The position numbers were made by a program, and so were the translations under genes. A DNA stretch of 64,000 nt from Prinia subflava (lineage: Eukaryota > Chordata > Aves > Passeriformes > Cisticolidae): positions 15,791,098 to 15,855,097 of the forward strand of contig NC_086251.1 of NCBI RefSeq assembly GCF_021018805.1, read 5' to 3'. The notes below the pieces were generated by a model. It did no database searches, was not told where the DNA came from, and worked only from the letters and a program-made list of their open reading frames with translations. Below are positions 25,110-34,250 of this stretch, piece by piece; position 1 is the stretch's first letter, and every line of letters begins with the position of its first letter.

Positions 25110-28100
25110 CCTTTGGAACACAACAAAAAGCAATTCAAACTGAATTAAAGCTGCCAGAATTTTTCCAGGGTTCTGCTCAGATTTCCTTTTCCCCTTTTAA
25201 CCCCTGCACTAGTGTGGTTTCACCCAGCTATCAAATCTAATAATTTGACATTTTATGACCTTGTCAAGAAATGGAAAGAAATTTTGCATCTATACCAGTT
25301 TGGATAATTTGAATTGTCACTTTGGTGGTAGAAAAGCCTGGATGAGGAGTTTGGGCAGTCTCTCCTAACTTGAACCTTTATTGTAATCAGTTTATTAAAG
25401 CAGGATTCCAAAGTACCAAGCAAAATTGCCACTGGTATAAATGCAAATTGCTTATGATCACATGCATAGTGAAAGAGAAGTGCAAAGGAGATAAAGTACC
25501 AATGTCTATTGGTCTGTGCCTCTGCTAAAGCAATTATGGGATATAACACATTCTGAAATGAAGCAATCACACGTGGATCACACAACATTTGAAGAATCTT
25601 GAGTTAAACATTGCTGAGAGTAGATGATAACCGTGTACTAAAGGAAATGAGAAGAGAGCAAAGCACAAACCTCCCAGCCTCAGGGGCCCAACAACAGGTC
25701 TGCTCGTCTGGCAGCATGCTGAGGACAATCCCTGCAGGAGAAGTTCACTCCAAGACTTGCCAAAAGACAGAGGAGTGCTCCTCCATGGCACCACGTCGTG
25801 GGGACTGTTTGCCTCTACATAAGCATCTCACTAAACCCTCTCTTCTGAGTAAGTTAACCTGGAGCTGCACTACAGCCAACCCCATCAGAATGACAGCACG
25901 GGGAATCTCTCTTTTGTTACCTTCATAACTTTCTTATCAAATCTCCTTGGTTACTCCTTGCTCAGTTTACAGTGCAAGGACCTCTCTTCCCCTATCTGCC
26001 AAGCCATCAGACTCAGCCCTGGCTCTGACAGTCAACCTGGACCTTTTCCAAACAGAAATAGTCAAACGCAATAAACCTCCTGCAATTTCAATCCCTTTGC
26101 AATGATGCACAGGCCATAAAGGAGTTTGCTTTTCCCTCCCCTCACCCTTTTGAAACAGAGAAGCCAGCAGGAATACACACTAGTCAAAGTCATTATTTTT
26201 CCTGACATAAGCAGATATGACTTGGATATTTTGAGCAAAAATGTTTCATTCTTATGGGGCATTGTTCTAACCATAGCAGTAATTACTCTGCTCAGTGTTC
26301 TGGAGCAGGAATTTCTGAAGAAGTTAATAGGCTTGGTGGTAGGAGCTCTTGGGTAAGAATTTGTGGCTCGTGTTAGGCAAAGTGCTGGTTTAGAGGATCA
26401 TAACCTACCCCTCTGGCCTGAGAGTTCACAGATCCACTAAATTAAAAACATCTCTCTGTGCATACAGTACTTCCTCCTCAAATGGGCTGGATGCTCTCCA
26501 TCTCCACACAAAAAAGAAAAACAGACAGTGCTAGAACTGGCAACTTGTGAGCAGAAAGTGGCCAGGACTGTCACCACCACCTTAAAACCTAAATGTATAG
26601 TGGGACAAAAAAATCCAGTCAAAGCATTCGGGAGCATTAACAGTGAGGAAGCTGAACGAAAAAACCAGGGGTGGTAATCTCAAACCTGGGCTGCTTTACC
26701 TCCCAGGTGAGCTGGAAGGTGAAGTGGCCTCAAGCACGAGGTAACTCCTGAACGTTGAAAACCGTCGTGCCTCGCGTCCCTCAAGCGCTGCGTAAATATT
26801 GACTGACCTCTGGGAAGGGTTTGGAAGGACAACGGTGTGGATTTTGCAGAGGGCACGCCCACATCTTGCAAATAGCGGGGGATCTCGCTCGTTCAGCTCT
26901 CATGGCAGGAATGTCTAAAATCGAGGAGGAGAACACAGGAAAGGCGGTCGTCAGCACAGGGGGAGAACAGCAGCAGGTTGGCGAGGGCTCCTCACAAAGA
27001 GCCCCTGTCTGCAGGGACCTGGCCATTGCCTTTTGGCTCGAGCCTTGAATAGCAGGCACTTTTCCAGCAGGTTTCTTGGGGAACTCAAAGTATTTTCTCT
27101 GCATAGCACATTTATTCCTAAAACCACCCCAACCTACATCCTGAGAGATGCGTTTGATGGCTGCTGAGAGAAGTCCCCAGGTGAGCACTGTACCATGCTC
27201 ACCATGTTATCCAACCATGCCTGCTTGCGAGGCTCACACCTTCTTTCCTGGCTGAACCTGTGCCTAACTGATGTGCACCTCCTGCTTTTTATGATGATGT
27301 GCTCTTAGTGATGAGGAACTTCTCATGACCTGCTCCCTAAAATATATCCTTGGGGACAAGAGACCTCCATATGGCCATCTTCAAGGGCCCTTTTGGGACG
27401 GCAAGGACAGTGGGGTAATATCCACCTAAAGCAGTCAAACGGGTAGGTTGTCCAGCTCACCTGGGAAACTGAGAATGGCTGTTAAGAACACAACATCTGA
27501 GCGGGCATCTTTGAAAGAAAAAAGTCTTCACATTTCTTGAAACACCAGTGCTGTCACCATTAGTGAAATGAAAGCGGTCTGTCTGTACCACTGGTCAGCA
27601 AAATTTTCTGCCAGGCGTGACTTGGTGCCTGCCCAGGAAACAAGGGGGGATCTGCACCCTGAAGGCACTGGCTGCACCTTCTTTCAATCACCAAGATACA
27701 GACACTTCCCAGTGAGCACCCCACCTGTCCCCACAGACACCAGGAAATTACTTCAGGAGATCAAACCTGTCACGGCATCTCACTGCTCAGCAGCCTGAGC
27801 AGGGACAGATCCTTCCTGTACAGTGAGCCAGGCTCCAGCATTCCCCCTGCCAGCAGCAGCCAACCGTGGGTCCAAACCCACGGGCACTGCTGGTAGCTCC
27901 TGGTGTGGGCAGACTTTGGAAGCACCGCTGCAGGTGGAATACCTGGGAGGTGGTGGGGCCTGTCCCAGCTACCACAAGCTCCTCACTGGCATGGCGAGTG
28001 CAGGAGTGAGGGTCCCCAGCAGTGCTGGAGGGCTGCTCTGTCACAGAGGTGGGACGAATGTGGAAACACCACGTGGTACACCTGGCAAGGCTTTTCCATG

Positions 28101-28989
28101 GATAAAAAGAAAAATGCTCCTCTTCTTGAAGCAGTGGGCACCTGTGGGCACCACTGCCCTAAGGGCCCTAAAGCTGCAACCCCTCCAGCCCTGCAGCAAG
28201 CCAGCATTTGGGGCAGTCTCTGCAGAGCCAGCACATCCTAGGAATTAATATTAGTTTTATTCCCTCTAGGGAATAAAACCATCCAAGTTGTCTTTGCTCA
28301 AGGGTATGAACTTCCCAAAGGCAAGAGCCATAGGACATGAGGAGTGAGGGGGTACCCAAACACGCTGTATGAAAGAGTTTCATCTTTCCCCTTGTTGTCT
28401 GCAGATGAAAAAATCATTGCCATGATGATGGCCTCTGAGACACGCATCGACACTGTGGTGATGTTCTGGGACCAATCTTAGCGTGGTGTCAATTATGCTC
28501 CCCCTTCTTTTCCTTTCATACTCCTCCATCCCAAAACAACAAAAGGCAATGATTGCAGTGACCTGCAGAAAATGTAAAGCACAAGCCAGCTGATCCCTGG
28601 CAACACAATAGCGAGATTAGTTCATCTGCAGTGAACAAACACGTATTATGTGGGTTTTAAAGTCAGGAGAGGAAAATGCTGTGGTTTTATTCACTAAGGC
28701 TGCAAGTTATTACTTCCATGCAGCTGAGAAGCCCTATTTTTAAAAACAGCCTTCAGCTTGTTTTGAAATCTGCAAGCATCTCGCTTTGTTTTGCAGCACT
28801 GTAATAAAAATCCCCGAGCCAGAAAACGATCCCGCTTTCCTCCATACTCATCACCTCCCCGCCCCAAGCCCCCGCGCTCCACGGATGCTGAAAAACTAGC
28901 GACACTCCTCGAGGAGAAAAAAAAATCCCAAACAAAATAACAGTGAAAATAATAGTAAAAATAAAATAGAAACACTCCCACACAGACCC
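24085..28989. other. Intergenic region upstream of CDKN1C
   Basis: No exon or repeat family was recognised. It contains a T-rich tract at 25055-25113 and a mildly CpG-enriched stretch near 26.74-27.0 kb. The segments around 24.42-24.62 kb and 28.62-28.83 kb are complex and AT-rich, in the style of conserved non-coding elements. Distal CDKN1C enhancers could lie here, but this cannot be shown from one sequence. Confidence 0.55.
25055..25113. repeat. T-rich tract
   Basis: Long T runs are broken only by single C, GC or CTTC. The reverse complement is an A-rich tail, but no retroposed body is evident. Confidence 0.85.
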
Positions 28990-29517
28990 TTCACGCGGAA
29001 AAGGCAACGCGGAGCGGGGGGAAAAAACAACCCCGAAAGCCGCCGGCTTGGAGGCGGCGGCGGAGCTGCGGGCGGCGGCAGACAAAGGGAGCGGGGCCGG
29101 CGGCGGGCGGGGACGCGGCGGCCGCCCTCCGGGGCCGGGCCAGCGCCGGGGCCGCCCCCCCGGGCCGCGGCGGGGCCGGGCCGGGCCGGGCCAATGCGGC
29201 CGGCGGCGGCGCGGCGCTGCCCGGCGCAGCCAATGGAGGGCGCGGGCCGGAGCGCTGCCGCCGGGGGCCGGGGGGCGGCGGGGGGGTCCCGCCAATCGCG
29301 GCGGGCCGGCGGCAGGGAAATACTATTATGCTAATGGTGTTTTGCTCGCACTCGCGGGGAGCGGGGTTTAAAAGGCAGCGGCCGAGGGCAGGGGTTCAAA
29401 GGCGGGAGGCAGGGCCGGTGTGAGCGCGAGCAGCGAGCGGACGGGACGGGAGGAGAGGAGCGGAGCGGCGGGGGGGCACCCGCGCCTTCCCGGCCCGCCG
29501 CGACCCGCCCGGCTACG
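28990..29517 (+). promoter_or_regulatory. CDKN1C: CDKN1C promoter and 5' UTR in CpG island
   Basis: The region is very GC- and CpG-rich. Three CCAAT boxes lie at 29191-29195, 29230-29234 and 29292-29296 on the plus strand, all inside GC-rich context (possible NF-Y sites). An octamer-like ATGCTAAT lies at 29328-29335. A TATA-like TTTAAAAG lies at 29367-29374, about 145 bases before the start codon, so transcription probably begins near 29395-29405. No ATG occurs between the TATA-like box and the start codon. GC-box-like GGGCGG-type sequences surround these sites. Confidence 0.8.
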
Positions 29518-30182
29518 ATGTCCAACGTGCACCTCTCCGGCGCCGCCGCCCTGGAGCGCCTCTCGGCCCGGCGAGCCCTGGCCGGGCACGGCCGCAGCCC
29601 CGTCTGCAGGAGCCTCTTCGGGCCGGTGGACCACGAGGAGCTGGGCCGGGAACTGCGGGAGCGCCTGCGGGAGATGGGGGAGGACGACCAGCGCCGCTGG
29701 GACTACAACTTCCAAACCGACACGCCGCTGCCGGGGCCCGGCCGCCTGCGCTGGGAGGAGGTGGAGGCCGGCGCCGTGCCCGCTTTCTACCGGGAGACTG
29801 TGCAGGTGGGACGGTGCCGCGTCCCCCTCCTCCGGGCGCCCCCCTCGCCGCCGCCGCCGCCCGCCGCCGGCAAGGGGCCCGGGGGGCGCCTGAGCCGGGA
29901 GAACCGCGCCGCGCCCCGCCGCCGCGGCATGCGGCTCCGCCGGAGGGGCCCGACCGCCCGCATCACAGGTGCGTGGGGAGCCGGGGGGCGCGGGGGCGGG
30001 GGGCGTCCCGCCGCAGCGAGCGGCTGACGGACCCCTCCTTCCTCTCCGTCCCCCATCCAGATTTCTTCGCGAGAAGAAAAAGGCCGGCGGAGCCCAAGGC
30101 GGCGGCGGAGCGCCCGGCCGGCTGCCCGCCGCCCCCCGCCGCCGTGCCGGCTGAGCAGACCCCCCGCAAGCGGCTCCGGTGA
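29518..30182 (+). CDS. CDKN1C: CDKN1C, p57/KIP2 cyclin-dependent kinase inhibitor
   Basis: This is a nuclear CIP/KIP inhibitor that binds cyclin-CDK complexes and blocks G1/S progression. It is encoded by exons 29518-29968 and 30061-30182, joined at a GTGCGT donor and a CCATCCAG acceptor, giving 190 residues. The inhibitory domain runs from about residue 30 to 101. The cyclin-binding CRSLFGPVD is at 30-38 and the linker helix at about 39-60. [14 protein letters not shown] is at 60-73, and [15 protein letters not shown] at 87-101 carries the FY pair that enters the ATP site. A basic stretch follows at 134-143. The C-terminus has ITDFF plus ARRKR, a nuclear localisation-type cluster, and ends EQTPRKRLR, the QT box whose Thr is a CDK2/SKP2 degron site in mammals. 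The ending and VQVGRCR favour CDKN1C over CDKN1B. The long PAPA repeat of mammalian p57 is absent. The start has A at -3. Confidence 0.96.
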
Positions 30183-30187
30183 GCCAG
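30061..30187 (+). CDS. CDKN1C: CDKN1C exon 2, C-terminal coding exon
   Basis: The exon begins AT-TTC-TTC, so the codon split with exon 1 is Asp in ITDFF. It encodes the NLS-like ARRKRP, an Ala/Pro-rich linker and the QT box, then stops with TGA at 30180-30182. A consensus donor (CCAG then GTGAGA) follows at 30187/30188, only five bases after the stop, so a third, fully untranslated exon follows. A junction this close to the stop is not expected to trigger nonsense-mediated decay. Confidence 0.92.
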
Positions 30188-30326
30188 GTGAGACGCGCCC
30201 CGAGAGCGGGCGAGGGTGTCCGGGCGCCTTCTGCGGCGCTCTCTTACTTATTTTCTGTACCACGACCATTTTTTTTTTTTCCTTGCTGATTTTTTTTTTT
30301 CTCTCCTCCTTTTTGTTCTCCTCCAG
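30188..30326 (+). other. CDKN1C: CDKN1C intron within the 3' UTR
   Basis: This 139-base intron starts GTGAGA. Two T-rich runs and a strong polypyrimidine tract end at CTCCTCCAG before 30327. It separates the stop codon from nearly the whole 3' UTR. Confidence 0.82.
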
Positions 30327-30995
30327 ACTTTTGCACTACTGCACCCACGGGAGAGGCGCGCCGCCCCGGGAGGCGCGGCGGCCCGGAGGCGCGGGGGGCC
30401 GGGGCGGGGGCGCGGCGAGCCGGGACCCCCCGCGCCCGCCCGGCCCGGGAGCGGGAGCGGAGCCGCAGCGCCGGCCGCGCACGGAGCAGTGTTATCGTAC
30501 AACAGTGCAATGTATGACGTTCTGTATAGAAATGTATTATGCCTAATGTGAGTACACTGGCCAGAAGTGTAAAGCTTTAAAAGTCATTTATAAGAAATGT
30601 TTAATCTCTGCTGAGCTCTCAGTGCAAAAAAAGGAAAAATGAAAAAAACAAGTGTATATTTGTACAAAACTTTTTTTAAGAGTTATACTAACTTATATTT
30701 TCTATTTATGTCAGAAACGTGGATAACTTTGACATCCAATAGTCTTTTTTTCTTTTGGTTAAGCCAAAGGGCACTATATTTGCTTTTGTTATTCACAAAA
30801 TGTAAATTTATTTTTATAGTGGATTTTTTTTTTTTTTTTTCATTCACAAGATGTAGCTATGAATCAAAATATTTTTTAGACTTTACTTGAAGACAAATCT
30901 GTTTCAATGGATCCTGAGCCGGTCTGTACCACTGCCATTGCAAATAATGCCACAACTTCAATAAAAAAAATTAAATAAAAGTCAGGAAACGGCCG
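30327..30995 (+). other. CDKN1C: CDKN1C 3' UTR exon
   Basis: The first 150 bases are CpG-rich, after which the sequence becomes strongly AT-rich. It includes a T17 run at 30824-30840 and AU-rich segments such as TTATTTTTATAG that could affect mRNA stability. It ends near two AATAAA signals. The exact cleavage point is estimated. Confidence 0.75.
30960..30979 (+). terminator. CDKN1C: CDKN1C polyadenylation signals
   Basis: AATAAA occurs at 30960-30965 and again at 30974-30979. Cleavage would fall roughly 10-25 bases later. A GT-rich stretch (TTGGTGTGTGCTGG) near 31004-31017 fits a downstream element. Confidence 0.85.
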
Positions 30996-31995
30996 CAAGC
31001 CTGCTTGGTGTGTGCTGGAGGGGAAGTCCGGGGGGAGGGCGGTGGCAGGGCCAGCCCCGGCGCCTTGGGCGGGGGAGCCCAGCCCAGCTCTGAGTCCCTC
31101 GGTGGAGGGGTCCTCCCTCGCCGCGGGGCCCCGGGTACCCCCGGAGCACGACCCCGCCGCGGGGAGGGCGCTGCCCCGCCGCCAAAAGCGGGCGTGCGCT
31201 TCGGAGGGGAAGGGAGCGCTTCTTCCCTCCAAAACAAGCTCCAACTCCTGAGTACTGCCGGAGGCAACCGAGCGTGAGGGGAGCACACGCCCTTCGTCAC
31301 ACCCTGCCTTGGGCCCTGCGGCACGCTGGACGGGTTACTTTTAACAGTTCCCCTTTTCTTCCCGAGCCGTGGCTGCGCCCCTCGGGGAGCCCGGCCGGGG
31401 CCGCCCCTCTCCCCGCCCCGCGGCTGGGGCAGCCTCGGGGGGCGGCTGGGGCGTGCGGGCCGCGGCCCCAGCGGGCTCCGCACGGGGGGACTCTCCTGCT
31501 GGGACCCTGCAAACCTTCCCCCGCCCCCTCTTCGGCCCGCGGGCCCTCGCTGCCCAGCCCGGAGCCCTGGCTACTGCAGGGAAGCACTTCCTGGTACCTC
31601 CTGCCCAGCAATGATTTACAGGACAAACACACAACAGTTCTGGGAAAGGCGGCGGTTCCAGCTCGCCCTAAAAGACGTAAAAAGCAAAACGACGCTCACA
31701 CAAAACAAACCCTCCCCCGAGACGAAGCAGCCAGCGTTGAGGCAGCGCTTTGGTGACAGCGCTGTCACAGGCGTGCCCCAGCAGCGCTCGGTGGCATCAC
31801 GCCGTCCCGTGGCCCCGGGGCAGGTCCAAGCCGTCCCCGGGGCCCCGGGGCAGGTCCAAGCCGTGCGCTGTGCGCGCAGCCCCGCGGGGTCGGGCCCACG
31901 CCCCGGGCTCAATCCCAACCCTGCGCCCCCCGGGAAAGGGCACAGAGCAGGGCTGGTGCTGGCTGCAGGTGGTGCGGGACTGGGATGCTGGAGAG
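30996..31995. promoter_or_regulatory. CpG-rich block downstream of CDKN1C
   Basis: CpG-rich sequence resumes right after the CDKN1C polyadenylation site and continues for about 1 kb. Several overlapping open frames occur on both strands, as expected from GC content. None has recognisable domains. It may be a separate promoter or regulatory island, or simply GC-rich flank. Confidence 0.4.
31811..31864 (+). repeat. 30 bp tandem duplication
   Basis: The 24-base word beginning GGCCCCGGGGCAGGTCC and ending AAGCCGT appears at 31811-31834 and again at 31841-31864. It is a short GC-rich local duplication. Confidence 0.9.
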
Positions 31996-33006
31996 TGCGG
32001 ATGGGGAGGAGGACCAGGACGTGGAGGCTGACTAGACTGATTTATCCCTTTCCGATTCCACTCCCCAGCTTCGCACCTCTGAAATGCTGCACCCCCACAG
32101 CGGAGCCAGCAGCTGGGGCGGACCAGGAGCGCGTCACTCGCTGGCTTTCTGATCTCTGCATGATCCACTTCCACGGAGGGGGCAGGGAGCTGAGAGAATG
32201 AGGTTCGGGGTGAATAAGGCTCAAGGTTTACCCGCATCGTCTTCCCCCGTCACAGCGCTCCTCTGTCCCCCCCTCCCCCTTTCCCCCCAATCTCTCCCCC
32301 CGCTGTCACGGCCGCCAAACGCTCCTGGCTGTAAAAGTAACATTGATTACCTCCAGCTCCATGATCGCTTAATCAGAACGGGATTATTTTACACGCCCGC
32401 ATCAGTGGCCGCTGACTCAATACGATTTTCCCCCCCTTTGAAAAGAAAAATAGCTTTTCCCTTTCCTTATGAAAGCCAACAATACCCGGAGTGAGGCAGC
32501 TGGATCCTCCAGGATTTATGGGCTTTTCTCTCGCTTTCATGAAAGCAGGTGCCTTTGGGACCTCCATTGTCCCAGCCCGCAACTAATAATAGGACTTTTT
32601 GCAATGAAAGATCCCTGCTCCGAGCTCCCAGATACCTCGGCCGGAGGAGCCCCGAGGTGTGCCCGGGCCGGCCCAGGGGGAAGCTCTCCCCGCGGGGCCG
32701 GTGAGGCGCGGGGCCCTGCGGCACACACGGCCGCGGCTGCCGGGCCCGCCCGGGCGGAGCCGCGGGGTCGCAGCCGCAGCGCTCCGAGGGTGCGGAAGGT
32801 GTGCGGCCCCCCCGCCCTGCCCCACCCAGCCCGGCCGGCCCTGCGCGCCCGGCACAAAGCACACTGCCCCTATTCTTTCGGCCTTTGTAGCCATATGGCA
32901 AATCCATGTAGACACAGCCAACATCCATTTATTCAGGCACATAATGTCCCGCAACAGGGAACAATTGGAACTTTGTTTGCTTCTATTATTGATGCGAATG
33001 GGCGAC

Positions 33007-33027
33007 AGAGAGAGAGAGAGAGAGAGA
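33007..33027. repeat. (AG)n microsatellite
   Basis: A dinucleotide AG run of about ten units is embedded in a stretch that otherwise looks like a conserved non-coding element. Confidence 0.9.
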
Positions 33028-34191
33028 AAAAATCATTTAACTATAAGAGATATCCAGCTAATTATGAACCATATGTGCCTATAGTTTCAAAGCAATCCAA
33101 TGAAGTTCATTTTAAATCTAGACTACTTTATTAGTACGGAAGACAGATGTCTCAACAGTACATGCATCAGAGGAAACCATGTAAAGAAGTTCTTGAAATA
33201 TTTAACTAGGACTCATTCATTGTCAGAGGGGCTTTAAAGTGCCCTTTATCATGAGAATGCATAGGCAGAAGCGGAGGGAGGCTGCCGGTTGTTACCGCCA
33301 ACCCACTTACCCCTTAGTGCTAAATCCCGAATTCCACTTTGGATTTGACGACAGGAATATTTTTGGAAAGGATTCAAAATATCAGGGGTCTTGAAGGACC
33401 GAGCTTGCTGCTCATTACAGCTACAAAAAGTCAGGTCATTATTTGAGCTGCCTTAATCCCGGACTGAAACCAGCTACGCAATTAGAGGAATAATCTACTC
33501 CAAGATCACTCCCGCTCCCTCTCCCAAGGAGCAGAGCCGTGCATTTGGAGCCGGCTACTGCGGTTCCTCCCCTGCCCCAGGACAGACCAAGACAGGAGCG
33601 TTAACAGTACTGCACCTCCAGAAATTTTTCATACAAGCATCTCTCGATGTGAACCTGTGGTGGGCACCTAAAGGGAAAGGGTGCTGAAGGAAGACTGGAA
33701 GGGAAACTTGGTGAGAGGAAGTATTTTAGATATTTTTTTTAATTTTATTTTATTTTTAGCATGCAATTATCAGCAAACAATCTTGGCAAAAAGGTATCTT
33801 TATGAGCTCAGCAACATCTACCAGTAATTAAGCCACTTCAGTTGGATGAATGCAACATATGGTTGACACTGGGAATCATTCTCCTTCCTAGCCACAACTT
33901 TCCTTTCTGGGCCAAAACTTGTTCTATTATCACTTAAAATAAACAAAGAGCTGCTTTCCACTTCTTCAGCAAATATTTGTTGCTAATGAGCAGGAGGTGT
34001 ACGTAACAGGATGGGGAAAAAACACATTTTAAAGAATAATTTTTTATGTTTTGATACAGAAATAAAAACTGCGTTTGCAATGAGTTGTGATTGCTTGGTA
34101 GGATGGCTGCACAGGCTGATTCATGTGAAGGATCCACAAAGAGAGATGCCAATTGGATTGACCATTTTGAAACAAAGAAATAGATATGAAG

Positions 34192-34250
34192 AGCATATAT
34201 ACAAATATATATACAGAAGTAGCATATATACAAATATATATATATATATA
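34192..34250. repeat. AT-rich duplicated microsatellite
   Basis: The word AGCATATATACAAATATATA occurs twice, separated by CAGAAGT-type sequence, and the second copy runs into a (TA)n tract. Confidence 0.88.

Noticed and set aside
29518..30182. Identification as CDKN1B (p27) instead of CDKN1C
   Set aside because: [15 protein letters not shown] and the ending EQTPRKRLR are p57-like rather than p27-like, and the neighbour SLC22A18 is the CDKN1C syntenic partner.
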